A stretch of DNA of 64,000 nt, from NCBI RefSeq assembly GCF_051020955.1, contig NC_135014.1, positions 25,657,221 through 25,721,220 on the forward strand, written 5' to 3'. The DNA comes from Megalopta genalis (lineage: Eukaryota; Arthropoda; Insecta; Hymenoptera; Halictidae). Shown piece after piece: positions 1 to 14,408 of this stretch. Within the stretch, counting starts at the first letter, position 1, and each line of letters begins with the position of its first letter. The position numbers were made by a program, and so were the translations under genes. The notes under the pieces are model-generated. The model did no database searches. It saw only the letters and a program-made list of their open reading frames with translations, and was not told the origin of the DNA.

Positions 1-1712
1 ATTCGGGCAGGTCGGGCAGATTCGGGCAGGTCGGGCAGATTCGGGCAGATTCGGGCAGGTCGGGCAGGTCGGGCAGATTCGGGCAGATTCGGGCAGATTC
101 GGGCAGGTCGGGCAGATTCGGGCAGATTCGGGCAGATTCGGGCAGGTCGGGCAGGTCGGGCAGATTCGGGCAGATGCGGGCAGATTCGGGCAGGTCGGGC
201 AGATTCGGGCAGATTCGGGTAGATTCGGGCAGGTCGAGCAGGTCGGGCAGATTCGGGCAGATGCGGGCAGGTCGGGCAGGTCGGGCAGGTTCGGGCAGAT
301 TCGGGCATATTCGGGCAGATAGGGGCAGATTCGGGCAGATAGGGGCAGATTCGGGCAGATTCGGGCAGGTCGGGCAGGTTCGGGCAGATTCGGGCATAAT
401 CGGGCAGGTCGGGCAGATTCGGGCAGATTCGGGTAGATTCGGGCAGGTCGAGCAGGTCGGGCAGATTCGGGCAGATGCGGGCAGGTCGGGCAGGTCGGGC
501 AGATTCGGGCAGGTCGGGCAGGTCGAGCAGATTCGGGCAGGTCGGGCAGGTCGGGCAGATTCGGGCAGGTTCGGGCAGATTCGGGCAGGTCGGGCAGATT
601 CGGGCAGATTCGGGTAGATTCGGGCAGGTCGAGCAGGTCGGGCAGATTCGGGCAGATGCGGGCAGGTCGGGCAGGTCGGGCAGGATCGGGCAGATTCGGG
701 CATATTCGGGCAGATAGGGGCAGATTCGGGCAGATTCGGGCAGATAGGGGCAGATTCGGGCAGATTCGGGCAGGTCGGGCAGATTCGGGCAGATTCGGGC
801 AGATTCGGGCAGGTTCGGGCAGATTCGGGCAGGTCGGGCAGATTCGGGCAGATTCGGGTAGATTCGGGCAGGTCGAGCAGGTCGGGCAGATTCGGGCAGA
901 TGCGGGCAGGTCGGGCAGGTGGGGCAGGTTCGGGCAGATTCGGGCATATTCGGGCAGATAGGGGCAGATTCGGGCAGATAGGGGCAGATTCGGGCAGATT
1001 CGGGCAGGTCGGGCAGGTTCGGGCAGATTCGGGCATATTCGGGCAGGTCGGGCAGATTCGGGCAGATTCGGGTAGATTCGGGCAGGTCGAGCAGGTCGGG
1101 CAGATTCGGGCAGATGCGGGCAGGTCGGGCAGGTCGGGCAGATTCGGGCAGGTCGGGCAGGTCGAGCAGATTCGGGCAGGTCGGGCAGGTCGGGCAGATT
1201 CGGGCAGGTTCGGGCAGATTCGGGCAGATTCGGGTAGATTCGGGCAGGTCGAGCAGGTCGGGCAGATTCGGGCAGATGCGGGCAGGTCGGGCAGGTCGGG
1301 CAGGTTCGGGCAGATTCGGGCATATTCGGGCAGATAGGGGCAGATTCGGGCAGATTCGGGCAGATAGGGGCAGATTCGGGCAGATTCGGGCAGGTCGGGC
1401 AGGTTCGGGCAGATTCGGGCATATTCGGGCAGTTCGGGCAGATTCGGGCAGGTCTGGCAGGTCGGGCATATTCGGGCAGATTCGGGCAGATTGGGGCAGG
1501 TCTGGCAGGTCTGGCAGATTCGGGCAGATTCGGGCAGGTCGGGCAGATTCGGGCAGATTCGGGCACATTCGTCAGATTCGGGCAGATATGGGCAGATTCG
1601 GGCAGGTCGGGCAGATTCGGGCAGATTCGGGCAGATAGGGGCAGATTCGGGCAGATTCGGGCAGGTCGGGCAGGTTCGGACAGATATGGGCAGATAGGGG
1701 CAGATAGGGGCA

Positions 1713-1860
1713 GATTTAGCTCATTTCTTGGATTTAGCTGTTTTCTTGGATTGATCTGATTTCTCGGATTTTGCTGTTTTTTCCGATTTTATTGGATTTT
1801 ATTGGTTTCCCCGGATTTAGCTGATTTCTTGGATTTATCTGATTTCTCGGATTTTGCTTT
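1713..1860. repeat. AT-rich block 1 (short form, 148 bp)
   Basis: This block breaks the G-rich satellite and is built from roughly 18-bp AT-rich units related to GATTTAGCTGATTTCTTG. It is entered from tandem ATAGGGGCAG units and left through TTTTGCTTT into GTCGGGCAG, the same two edges seen at all the other blocks. It is the shortest of the nineteen and lacks the central CCGATTTTATTGG duplication. Confidence 0.9.
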
Positions 1861-2138
1861 GTCGGGCAGATTCGGGCAGATTCGGGCTGGTCGGGCAGGT
1901 CGGGAAGATTCGGGCAGATTCGGGCTGGTCGGGCAGGTCGGGCAGATTCTGGCAGGTCGGGCAGGTCGGGCAGGTCGGGCAGATTCGGGCAGGTCGGGCA
2001 GATTCGGGCAGATTCGGGCAGATTCGGGCAGGTCGGGCAGATTCGGGCAGATATGGGCAGGTTCGGGCAGATTCGGGCAGATTCGGGCAGGTCGGGCAGA
2101 TTCGGGCAGATATGGGCAGATAGGGGCAGATAGGGGCA

Positions 2139-2478
2139 GATTTAGCTCATTTCATGGATTTAGCTGTTTTCTTGGATTGATCTGATTTATCGGATTTTGC
2201 TGTTTTTATCCGATTTTATTGGATTTTATTGGTTTCCCCGGATTTAGCTGATTTCTTGGATTAAGCTGTTTTCTTGGATTGAGCTGATTTCTCGGATTTT
2301 GCAGTTTTCTCCGATTTTATTGGATTTTATTGGTTTTCCCGGATTTAGATGATTTCTTGGATTAAGCTGTTTTCTTGGATTGAGCTGATTTCTCGGATTT
2401 AGCTGTTTTCTTGGATTTAGCTGTTTTCTCGGATTTAGCTGATTTCTTGGATTTATCTGATTTCTCGGATTTTGCTTT
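2139..2478. repeat. AT-rich block 2
   Basis: A 340-bp AT-rich block with the standard edges. The left side carries the TTCATGG variant of the first unit. It is nearly identical to the block at 2884, lying in a local tandem duplication of about 745 bp. Confidence 0.9.
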
Positions 2479-2883
2479 GTCGGGCAGATTCGGGCAGATT
2501 CGGGCAAATTCGGGCAGATCGGGCAGGTCGGGCAGATTCGGGCAGATTCGGGCAGATTCGGGCAGATAGGGGCAGATTCGGGCAGATAGGGGCAGATTCG
2601 GGCAGATTCGGGCAGGTCGGGCAGATTCGGGCAGGTCGGGCAGATTCGGGCAGATATGGGCAGATTCGGGCAGGTCGGGTAGATAGGGGCAGATTCGGGC
2701 AGGTCGGGCAGATTCGGGCAGGTCGGGCAGGTCGGGCAGATTCGGGCAGATTCGGGCAGATTCGGGCTGGTCGGGCAGATTCGTCAGATTCGGGCAGATA
2801 TGGGCAGGTCGGGCAGGTCGGGCAGATTCGGGCAGGTCGGGCAGATTCGGGCAGATATGGGCAGATAGGGGCAGATAGGGGCA

Positions 2884-3223
2884 GATTTAGCTCATTTCAT
2901 GGATTTAGCTGTTTTCTTGGATTGATCTGATTTATCGGATTTTGCTGTTTTTTTCCGATTTTATTGGATTTTATTGGTTTCCCCGGATTTAGCTGATTTC
3001 TTGGATTAAGCTGTTTTCTTGGATTGAGCTGATTTCTCGGATTTTGCAGTTTTCTCCGATTTTATTGGATTTTATTGGTTTTCCCGGATTTAGATGATTT
3101 CTTGGATTAAGCTGTTTTCTTGGATTGAGCTGATTTCTCGGATTTAGCTGTTTTCTTGGATTTAGCTGTTTTCTCGGATTTAGCTGATTTCTTGGATTTA
3201 TCTGATTTCTCGGATTTTGCTTT
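2884..3223. repeat. AT-rich block 3
   Basis: A 340-bp AT-rich block with the same edges and internal order as the block at 2139. Flanking G-rich units also match it at an offset of about 745 bp, with a small T-run length difference near 2945. Confidence 0.9.
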
Positions 3224-6200
3224 GTCGGGCAGATTCGGGCAGATTCGGGCAAATTCGGGCAGATCGGGCAGGTCGGGCAGATTCGGGCAGATTCGGGCAG
3301 ATTCGGGCAGATAGGGGCAGATTCGGGCAGATAGGGGCAGATTCGGGCAGATTCGGGCAGGTCGGGCAGATTCGGGCAGGTCGGGCAGATTCGGGCAGAT
3401 ATGGGCAGATTCGGGCAGGTCGGGTAGATAGGGGCAGATTCGGGCAGGTCGGGCAGATTCGGGCAGGTCGGGCAGGTCGGGCAGATTCGGGCAGATTCGG
3501 GCAGATTCGGGCTGGTCGGGCAGATTCGTCAGATTCGGGCAGATATGGGCAGGTCGGGCAGGTCGGGCAGATTCGTCAGATTCGGGCAGGTCGGGCAGAT
3601 TCGGGCAGATAGGGGCAGATTCGGGCACATTCGGGCAGATAGGGGCAGATTCGGGCAGGTCGGGCAGATTCGGGCAGGTCGGGCAGGTCGGGCAGATTCG
3701 GGCAGATATGGGCAGATTCGGGCAGGTGGGGTAGATAGGGGCAGATTCGGGCAGGTCGGGCAGATTCGGGCAGGTCGGGCAGGTCGGGCAGATTCGGCCG
3801 GTCGGGCAGATTCGGGCAGATTCGGGCAGGTCGGGCAGGTCGGGCAGATTCGGGCAGGTCGGGCAGGTCGAGCAGATTCGGGCAGGACGGGCAGGTCGGG
3901 CAGATTCGGGCAGGTTCGGGCAGATTCGGGCAGGTCGGGCAGATTCGGGCAGATTCGGGTAGATTCGGGCAGGTCGAGCAGGTCGGGCAGATTCGGGCAG
4001 ATGCGGGCAGGTCGGGCAGGTCGGGCAGATTCGGGCAGGTCGGGCAGGTCGAGCAGATTCGGGCAGATTCGGGCAGATTCGTCAGATTCGGGCAGATATG
4101 GGCAGATTCGGGCAGGTCGGGCAGATTCGGGCAGATATGGGCAGATTCGGGCAGGTCGGGCAGATTCGGGCAGATTCGGGCAGATTCGGGTAGATTCGGG
4201 CAGGTCGAGCAGGTCGGGCAGATTCGGGCAGATGCGGGCAGGTCGGGCAGGTCGGGCAGGTTCGGGCAGATTCGGGCATATTCGGGCAGATAGGGGCAGA
4301 TTCGGGCAGATTCGGGCAGATAGGGGCAGATTCGGGCAGATTCGGGCAGGTCGGGCAGGTTCGGGCAGATTCGGGCATATTCGGGCAGTTCGGGCAGATT
4401 CGGGCAGGTCTGGCAGGTCGGGCAGATTCGGGCAGATTCGGGCAGATGCGGGCAGGTCGGGCTGGTCGGGCAGATTCGGGCAGATTCGGGCAGATTCGGG
4501 CAGGTCGGGCAGGTCGGGCAGATTCGGGCAGGTCGGGCAGATTCGGGCAGATTCGGCCGGTCGGGCAGATTCGGGCAGATTCGGGCAGGTCGGGCAGGTC
4601 GGGCAGGTCGGGCAGATTCGGGCAGGTCGGGCAGGTCGAGCAGATTCGGGCAGGTCGGGCAGGTCGGGCAGATTCGGGCAGGTTCGGGCAGATTCGGGCA
4701 GGTCGGGCAGATTCGGGCAGATTCGGGTAGATTCGGGCAGGTCGAGCAGGTCGGGCAGATTCGGGCAGATGCGGGCAGGTCGGGCAGGTCGGGCAGGTCG
4801 GGCAGATTCGGGCAGGTCGGGCAGGTCGAGCAGATTCGGGCAGGTCGGGCAGGTCGGGCAGATTCGGGCAGGTTCGGGCAGATTCGGGCAGGTCGGGCAG
4901 ATTCGGGCAGATTCGGGTAGATTCGGGCAGGTCGAGCAGGTCGGGCAGATTCGGGCAGATGCGGGCAGATTCGTCAGATTCGGGCAGATATGGGCAGATT
5001 CGGGCAGGTCGGGCAGATTCGGGCAGATTCGGGCAGATAGGGGCAGATTCGGGTAGATTCGGGCAGGTCGGGCAGGTCGGGTAGATAGGGGCAGATTCGG
5101 GCAGGTCGGGCAGATTCGGGCAGGTCGGGCAGGTCGGGCAGATTCGGGCAGATTCGGGCAGATTCGGGCTGGTCGGGCAGATTCGTCAGATTCGGGCAGA
5201 TATGGGCAGGTCGGGCAGGTCGGGCAGATTCGTCAGATTCGGGCAGGTCGGGCAGATTCGGGCAGATAGGGGCAGATTCGGGCACATTCGGGCAGATAGG
5301 GGCAGATTCGGGCAGGTCGGGCAGATTCGGGCAGGTCGGGCAGGTCGGGCAGATTCGGGCAGATATGGGCAGATTCGGGCAGGTCGGGTAGATAGGGGCA
5401 GATTCGGGCAGGTCGGGCAGGTCGGGCAGATTCGGGCAGATTCGGGCAGATTCGGGCTGGTCGGGCAGATTCGTCAGATTCGGGCAGATATGGGCAGGTC
5501 GGGCAGGTCGGGCAGATTCGGGCAGATTCGGGCAGATTCGGGCAGGTCGGGCAGGTCGTGCAGATTCGGGCAGATAGGGGCAGATTCGGGCAGATTCGGG
5601 CAGGTCGGGCAGATTCGGGCAGGTCGGGCAGATTCGGGCAGATTCGGGCAGATTCGGGCAGGTCGGGCAGGTCGGGCAGATTCGGGCAGGTCGGGCAGAT
5701 TCGGGCAGATTCGGCCGGTCGGGCAGATTCGGGCAGATTCGGGCAGGTCGGGCAGGTCGGGCAGGTCGGGCAGATTCGGGCAGGTCGGGCAGGTCGAGCA
5801 GATTCGGGCAGGTCGGGCAGGTCGGGCAGATTCGGGCAGGTTCGGGCAGATTCGGGCAGGTCGGGCAGATTCGGGCAGATTCGGGTAGATTCGGGCAGGT
5901 CGAGCAGGTCGGGCAGATTCGGGCAGATGCGGGCAGGTCGGGCAGGTCGGGCAGGTTCGGGCAGATTCGGGCATATTCGGGCAGATAGGGGCAGATTCGG
6001 GCAGATTCGGGCAGATAGGGGCAGGTCTGGCAGGTCGGGCAGATTCGGGCAGATTCGGGCAGATGCGGGCAGATTCGGGCAGGTCGGGCAGGTCGGGCAG
6101 ATTCGGGCAGATTCGGGCAGGTCGGGCAGGTCGGGCAGATTCGGGCAGGTCGGGCAGATTCGGGCAGATTCGGCCGGTCGGGCAGATTCGGGCAGATTCG

Positions 6201-9200
6201 GGCAGGTCGGGCAGGTCGGGCAGGTCGGGCAGATTCGGGCAGGTCGGGCAGGTCGAGCAGATTCGGGCAGATTCGGGCAGATTCGTCAGATTCGGGCAGA
6301 TATGGGCAGATTCGGGCAGGTCGGGCAGATTCGGGCAGATTCGGGCAGATAGGGGCAGATTCGGGCAGATTCGGGTAGATTCGGGCAGGTCGGGCAGATT
6401 CGGGCAGGTTCGGGCAGATTCGGGCAGATTCGGGCAGATTCGGGCAGATAGGGGCAGATTCGGGCAGATAGGGGCAGATTCGGGCAGATTCGGGCAGGTC
6501 GGGCAGATTCGGGCAGGTCGGGCAGATTCGGGCAGATATGGGCCGATTCGGGCAGGTCGGGCAGATTCGGGCAGGTCGGGCAGATTCGGGCAGATATGGG
6601 CCGATTCGGGCAGGTCGGGTAGATAGGGGCAGATTCGGGCAGGTCGGGCAGATTCGGGCAGATTCGTCAGATTCGGGCAGATATGGGCAGGTCGGGCAGG
6701 TCGGGCAGATTCGTCAGATTCGGGCAGGTCGGGCAGATTCGGGCAGATAGGGGCAGATTCGGGCACATTCGGGCAGATAGGGGCAGATTCGGGCAGGTCG
6801 GGCAGATTCGGGCAGGTCGGGCAGGTCGGGCAGATTCGGGCAGATATGGGCAGATTCGGGCAGGTCGGGTAGATAGGGGCAGATTCGGGCAGGTCGGGCA
6901 GGTCGGGCAGATTCGGGCAGATTCGGGCAGATTCGGGCTGGTCGGGCAGATTCGTCAGATTCGGGCAGATATGGGCAGGTCGGGCAGGTCGGGCAGATTC
7001 GGGCAGATTCGGGCAGATTCGGGCAGGTCGGGCAGGTCGTGCAGATTCGGGCAGATAGGGGCAGATTCGGGCAGATTCGGGCAGGTCGGGCAGATTCGGG
7101 CAGGTCGGGCAGATTCGGGCAGATTCGGGCAGGTCGGGCAGGTCGGGCAGGTCGGGCAGATTCGGGCAGATTCGGGCAGGTCGGGCAGATTCGGGCAGAT
7201 TCGGGCAGATTCGGGCAGGTCGGGCAGGTCGGGCAGGTCGGGCAGATTCGGGCAGGTCGGGCAGGTCGAGCAGATTCGGGCAGGACGGGCAGGTCGGGCA
7301 GATTCGGGCAGGTTCGGGCAGATTCGGGCAGGTCGGGCAGATTCGGGCAGATTCGGGTAGATTCGGGCAGGTCGAGCAGGTCGGGCAGATTCGGGCAGAT
7401 GCGGGCAGGTCGGGCAGATTCGGGCAGGTCGGGCAGATTCGGGCAGATTCGGGCAGGTCGGGCAGGTCGGGCAGGTCGGGCAGGTCGGGCAGGTCGAGCA
7501 GATTCGGGCAGGTCGGGCAGGTCGGGCAGATTCGGGCAGGTTCGGGCAGATTCGGGCAGGTCGGGCAGATTCGGGCAGATTCGGGTAGATTCGGGCAGGT
7601 CGAGCAGGTCGAGCAGGTCGGGCAGATTCGGGCAGATTCGGGCAGGTCGGGCAGGTCGGGCAGGTCGGGCAGATTCGGGCAGGTCGGGCAGGTCGAGCAG
7701 ATTCGGGCAGATTCGGGCAGATTCGTCAGATTCGGGCAGATATGGGCAGATTCGGGCAGGTCGGGCAGATTCGGGCAGATAGGGGCAGATTCGGGCAGAT
7801 TCGGGTAGATTCGGGCAGGTCGGGCAGATTCGGGCAGGTTCGGGCAGATTCGGGCAGATTCGGGCAGATTCGGGCAGATAGGGGCAGATTCGGGCAGATA
7901 GGGGCAGATTCGGGCAGATTCGGGCAGGTCGGGCAGATTCGGGCAGGTCGGGCAGATTCGGGCAGATATGGGCAGATTCGGGCAGGTCGGGTAGATAGGG
8001 GCAGATTCGGGCAGGTCGGGCAGATTCGGGCAGGTCGGGCAGGTCGGGCAGATTCGGGCAGATTCGGGCAGATTCGGGCTGGTCGGGCAGATTCGTCAGA
8101 TTCGGGCAGATATGGGCAGGTCGGGCAGGTCGGGCAGATTCGTCAGATTCGGGCAGGTCGGGCAGATTCGGGCAGATAGGGGCAGATTCGGGCACATTCG
8201 GGCAGATAGGGGCAGATTCGGGCAGGTCGGGCAGATTCGGGCAGGTCGGGCAGGTCGGGCAGATTCGGGCAGATATGGGCAGATTCGGGCAGGTCGGGTA
8301 GATAGGGGCAGATTCGGGCAGGTCGGGCAGGTCGGGCAGGTCGGGCAGATTCGGGCAAATTCGGGCAGATTCGGGCTGGTCGGGCAGATTCGTCAGATTC
8401 GGGCAGATATGGGCAGGTCGGGCAGGTCGGGCAGATTCGGGCAGATTCGGGCAGATTCGGGCAGGTCGGGCAGGTCGGGCAGATTCGGGCAGGTCGGGCA
8501 GATTCGGGCAGATTCGGGCAGGTCGGGCAGGTCGGGCAGGTCGGGCTGGTCGGGCAGATTCGGGCAGATTCGGGCAGATTCGGGCAGGTCGGGCAGGTCG
8601 GGCAGATTCGGGCAGGTCGGGCAGATTCGGGCAGATTCGGGCAGATAGGGGCAGATTCGGGCAGATTCGGGCAGGTCGGGCAGGTTCGGGCAGATTCGGG
8701 CATATTCGGGCAGTTCGGGCAGATTCGGGCAGGTCTGGCAGGTCGGGCAGATTCGGGCAGATTCGGGCAGATGCGGGCAGGTCGGGCTGGTCGGGCAGAT
8801 TCGGGCAGATTCGGGCAGATTCGGGCAGGTCGGGCAGGTCGGGCAGATTCGGGCAGGTCGGGCAGATTCGGGCAGATTCGGCCGGTCGGGCAGATTCGGG
8901 CAGATTCGGGCAGGTCGGGCAGGTCGGGCAGGTCGGGCAGATTCGGGCAGGTCGGGCAGGTCGAGCAGATTCGGGCAGGTCGGGCAGGTCGGGCAGATTC
9001 GGGCAGGTTCGGGCAGATTCGGGCAGGTCGGGCAGATTCGGGCAGATTCGGGTAGATTCGGGCAGGTCGAGCAGGTCGGGCAGATTCGGGCAGATGCGGG
9101 CAGGTCGGGCAGGTCGGGCAGGTCGGGCAGATTCGGGCAGGTCGGGCAGGTCGAGCAGATTCGGGCAGATTCGGGCAGATTCGTCAGATTCGGGCAGATA

Positions 9201-9817
9201 TGGGCAGATTCGGGCAGGTCGGGCAGATTCGGGCAGATTCGGGCAGATAGGGGCAGATTCGGGCAGATTCGGGTAGATTCGGGCAGGTTCGGGCAGATTC
9301 GGGCAGGTCGGGCAGATTCGGGCAGATTCGGGTAGATTCGGGCAGGTCGAGCAGGTCGGGCAGATTCGGGCAGATGCGGGCAGGTCGGGCAGGTCGGGCA
9401 GGTCGGGCAGATTCGGGCAGGTCGGGCAGGTCGAGCAGATTCGGGCAGATTCGGGCAGATTCGTCAGATTCGGGCAGATATGGGCAGATTCGGGCAGGTC
9501 GGGCAGATTCGGGCAGATTCGGGCAGATAGGGGCAGATTCGGGCAGATTCGGGCAGGTCGGGCAGGTCGGGCATATTCGGGCAGATTCGGGCAGATTGGG
9601 GCAGGTCTGGCAGGTCTGGCAGATTCGGGCAGATTCGGGCAGGTCGGGCAGATTCGGGCAGATTCGGGCAGATTCGTCAGATTCGGGCAGATATGGGCAG
9701 ATTCGGGCAGGTCGGGCAGATTCGGGCAGATTCGGGCAGATAGGGGCAGATTCGGGCAGATTCGGGCAGGTCGGGCAGGTTCGGACAGATATGGGCAGAT
9801 AGGGGCAGATAGGGGCA

Positions 9818-10055
9818 GATTTAGCTCATTTCTTGGATTTAGCTGTTTTCTTGGATTGATCTGATTTCTCGGATTTTGCTGTTTTTTCCGATTTTATTGG
9901 ATTTTATTGGTTTCCCCGGATTTAGCTGATTTCTTGGATTAAGCTGTTTTCTTGGATTGAGCTGATTTCTCGGATTTAGCTGTTTTCTTGGATTTAGCTG
10001 TTTTCTCGGATTTAGCTGATTTCTTGGATTTATCTGATTTCTCGGATTTTGCTTT
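9818..10055. repeat. AT-rich block 4
   Basis: A 238-bp form with the standard edges and the TTCTTGG first unit. It lacks the middle part containing TTTTGCAGTTTTC that is present in the 340-bp form. The blocks at 14409 and 17995 repeat it. Confidence 0.9.
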
Positions 10056-10383
10056 GTCGGGCAGATTCGGGCAGATTCGGGCTGGTCGGGCAGGTCGGGA
10101 AGATTCGGGCAGATTCGGGCAGGTCGGGCAGGTCGGGCAGATTCTGGCAGGTCGGGCAGGTCGGGCAGGTCGGGCAGATTCGGGCAGGTCGGGCAGATTC
10201 GGGCAGATAGGGGCAGATTCGGGCAGATTCGGGCAGATTCGGGCAGGTCGGGCAGATTCGGGCAGATTCGGGCAGATTCGGGCAGATTCGGGCAGATATG
10301 GGCAGGTTCGGGCAGATTCGGGCAGATTCGGGCAGGTCGGGCAGATTCGGGCAGATATGGGCAGATAGGGGCAGATAGGGGCA

Positions 10384-10723
10384 GATTTAGCTCATTTCAT
10401 GGATTTAGCTGTTTTCTTGGATTGATCTGATTTATCGGATTTTGCTGTTTTTTTCCGATATTATTGGATTTTATTGGTTTCCCCGGATTTAGCTGATTTC
10501 TTGGATTAAGCTGTTTTCTTGGATTGAGCTGATTTCTCGGATTTTGCAGTTTTCTCCGATTTTATTGGATTTTATTGGTTTTCCCGGATTTAGATGATTT
10601 CTTGGATTAAGCTGTTTTCTTGGATTGAGCTGATTTCTCGGATTTAGCTGTTTTCTTGGATTTAGCTGTTTTCTCGGATTTAGCTGATTTCTTGGATTTA
10701 TCTGATTTCTCGGATTTTGCTTT
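10384..10723. repeat. AT-rich block 5
   Basis: A 340-bp form with the standard edges. It carries a CCGATATTATTGG variant near 10455 that recurs at the matching place in the block at 14975, marking the two as recent duplicates at an offset of about 4.59 kb. Confidence 0.9.
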
Positions 10724-12408
10724 GTCGGGCAGATTCGGGCAGATTCGGGCAAATTCGGGCAGATCGGGCAGGTCGGGCAGATTCGGGCAGATTCGGGCAG
10801 ATTCGGGCAGATAGGGGCAGATTCGGGCAGATAGGGGCAGATTCGGGCAGATTCGGGCAGGTCGGGCAGATTCGGGCAGGTCGGGCAGATTCGGGCAGAT
10901 ATGGGCAGATTCGGGCAGGTCGGGTAGATAGGGGCAGATTCGGGCAGATTCGGGCAGATAGGGGCAGATTCGGGCACATTCGGGCAGATAGGGGCAGATT
11001 CGGGCAGGTCGGGCAGATTCGGGCAGGTCGGGCAGGTCGGGCAGATTCGGGCAGATATGGGCAGATTCGGGCAGGTCGGGTAGATAGGGGCAGATTCGGG
11101 CAGGTCGGGCAGATTCGGGCAGGTCGGGCAGGTCGGGCAGATTCGGGCAGATTCGGGCAGATTCGGGCTGGTCGGGCAGATTCGTCAGATTCAGGCAGAT
11201 ATGGGCAGGTCGGGCAGGTCGGGCAGATTCGGGCAGATTCGGGCAGATTCGGGCAGGTCGGGCAGGTCGTGCAGATTCGGGCAGATAGGGGCAGATTCGG
11301 GCAGATTCGGGCAGGTCGGGCAGATTCGGGCAGGTCGGGCAGATTCGGGCAGATTCGGGCAGGTCGGGCAGGTCGGGCAGATTCGGGCAGATTCGGGCAG
11401 GTCGGGCAGGTCGGGCAGATTCGGGCAGATTCGGGCAGATTCGGGCAGGTCGGGCAGGTCGGGCAGATTCGGGCAGATTCGGGCAGATTCGGGCAGGTCG
11501 GGCAGGTCGGGCAGATTCGGGCAGATTCGGGCAGGTCGGGCAGATTCGGGCAGATACGGGCAGGTCGGGCAGATTCGGGCAGATTCGGGCAGGTCGGGCA
11601 GGTCGGGCAGATAGGGGCAGATTCGGGCACATTCGGGCAGATAGGGGCAGATTCGGGCAGGTCGGGCAGATTCGGGCAGGTCGGGCAGATTCGGGCGGGT
11701 CGGGCAGATTCGGGCAGATTCGGGCAGATGCGGGCAGGTCGGGCTGGTCGGGCAGATTCGGGCAGGTCGGGCAGGTCGGGCAGGTCGGGCAGGTCGGGCA
11801 GATTCGGGCAGGTCGGGCAGATTCGGGCAGATTCGGCCGGTCGGGCAGATTCGGGCAGATTCGGGCAGGTCGGGCAGTTCGGGCAGATTCGGGCAGGTCT
11901 GGCAGGTCGGGCAGATTCGGGCAGATTCGGGCAGATTCGGGCAGGTCGGGCAGGTCGGGCAGGTCTGGCAGATTCGGGCAGATTCGTCAGATTCGGGCAG
12001 ATATGGGCAGATTCGGGCAGGTCGGGCAGATTCGGGCAGATTCGGGCAGATAGGGGCAGATTCGGGCAGATTCGGGCAGGTCGGGCAGATTCGTCAGATT
12101 CGGGCAGATATGGGCAGGTCGGGCAGATTCGGGCAGGTCGGGCAGGTCGTGCAGATTCGGGCAGATTCGGGCAGGTCGGGCAGATTCGGGCAGATTCGGG
12201 CAGGTCGGGCAGATTCGGGCAGATTCGGGCATATTCGGGCAGGTCTGGCAGGTCGGGCAGATTCGGGCAGATAGGGGCAGATTCGGGCAGATTCGGGCAG
12301 ATTCGGGCAGGTCGGGCAGATTCGGGCAGATTCGGGCAGATTCGGGCAGATATGGGCAGGTTCGGGCAGATTCGGGCAGATATGGGCAGATAGGGGCAGA
12401 TAGGGGCA

Positions 12409-12748
12409 GATTTAGCTCATTTCATGGATTTAGCTGTTTTCTTGGATTGATCTGATTTATCGGATTTTGCTGTTTTTTTCCGATTTTATTGGATTTTATT
12501 GGTTTCCCCGGATTTAGCTGATTTCTTGGATTAAGCTGTTTTCTTGGATTGAGCTGATTTCTCGGATTTTGCAGTTTTCTCCGATTTTATTGGATTTCAT
12601 TGGTTTTCCCGGATTTAGATGATTTCTTGGATTAAGCTGTTTTCTTGGATTGAGCTGATTTCTCGGATTTAGCTGTTTTCTTGGATTTAGCTGTTTTCTC
12701 GGATTTAGCTGATTTCTTGGATTTATCTGATTTCTCGGATTTTGCTTT
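12409..12748. repeat. AT-rich block 6
   Basis: A 340-bp form with the standard edges. A GGATTTCATTGG variant near 12595 is shared with the blocks at 16997 and 20596. Confidence 0.9.
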
Positions 12749-14408
12749 GTCGGGCAGATTCGGGCAGATTCGGGCAAATTCGGGCAGATCGGGCAGATAG
12801 GGGCAGATTCGGGCACATTCGGGCAGATAGAGGCAGATTCGGGCAGGTCGGGCAGATTCGGGCAGATTCGGGCAGATATGGGCAGGTTCGGGTAGATTCG
12901 GGCAGGTCGGGCAGGTCGGGCAGGTCGGGCAGGTCGGGCAGATTCGGGCAGATTCGGGCAGGTCGGGCAGATTCGGCCGGTCGGGCAGATTCGGGCAGAT
13001 TCGGGCAGGTCGGGCAGGTCGGGCAGGTCGGGCAGGTCGGGCAGATTCGGGCAGGTCGGGCAGGTCGAGCAGATTCGGGCAGATTCGGGCAGATTCGTCA
13101 GATTCGGGCAGATTCGGGCAGGTCGGGCAGGTCGGGCTGGTCGGGCAGATTCGGGCAGATTCGGGCAGATTCGGGCAGGTCGGGCAGGTCGGGCAGATTC
13201 GGGCAGGTCGGGCAGATTCGGGCAGATTCGGGCAGATAGGGGCAGATTCGGGCAGATTCGGGCAGGTCGGGCAGGTTCGGGCAGATTCGGGCATATTCGG
13301 GCAGTTCGGGCAGATTCGGGCAGGTCTGGCAGGTCGGGCAGATTCGGGCAGATTCGGGCAGATGCGGGCAGGTCGGGCTGGTCGGGCAGATTCGGGCAGA
13401 TTCGGGCAGATTCGGGCAGGTCGGGCAGGTCGGGCAGATTCGGGCAGGTCGGGCAGATTCGGGCAGATTCGGCCGGTCGGGCAGATTCGGGCAGATTCGG
13501 GCAGGTCGGGCAGGTCGGGCAGGTCGGGCAGATTCGGGCAGGTCGGGCAGGTCGAGCAGATTCGGGCAGGTCGGGCAGGTCGGGCAGATTCGGGCAGGTT
13601 CGGGCAGATTCGGGCAGGTCGGGCAGATTCGGGCAGATTCGGGTAGATTCGGGCAGGTCGAGCAGGTCGGGCAGATTCGGGCAGATGCGGGCAGGTCGGG
13701 CAGGTCGGGCAGGTCGGGCAGATTCGGGCAGGTCGGGCAGGTCGAGCAGATTCGGGCAGATTCGGGCAGATTCGTCAGATTCGGGCAGATATGGGCAGAT
13801 TCGGGCAGGTCGGGCAGATTCGGGCAGATTCGGGCAGATAGGGGCAGATTCGGGCAGATTCGGGTAGATTCGGGCAGGTTCGGGCAGATTCGGGCAGGTC
13901 GGGCAGATTCGGGCAGATTCGGGTAGATTCGGGCAGGTCGAGCAGGTCGGGCAGATTCGGGCAGATGCGGGCAGGTCGGGCAGGTCGGGCAGGTCGGGCA
14001 GATTCGGGCAGGTCGGGCAGGTCGAGCAGATTCGGGCAGATTCGGGCAGATTCGTCAGATTCGGGCAGATATGGGCAGATTCGGGCAGGTCGGGCAGATT
14101 CGGGCAGATTCGGGCAGATAGGGGCAGATTCGGGCAGATTCGGGCAGGTCGGGCAGGTCGGGCATATTCGGGCAGATTCGGGCAGATTGGGGCAGGTCTG
14201 GCAGGTCTGGCAGATTCGGGCAGATTCGGGCAGGTCGGGCAGATTCGGGCAGATTCGGGCAGATTCGTCAGATTCGGGCAGATATGGGCAGATTCGGGCA
14301 GGTCGGGCAGATTCGGGCAGATTCGGGCAGATAGGGGCAGATTCGGGCAGATTCGGGCAGGTCGGGCAGGTTCGGACAGATATGGGCAGATAGGGGCAGA
14401 TAGGGGCA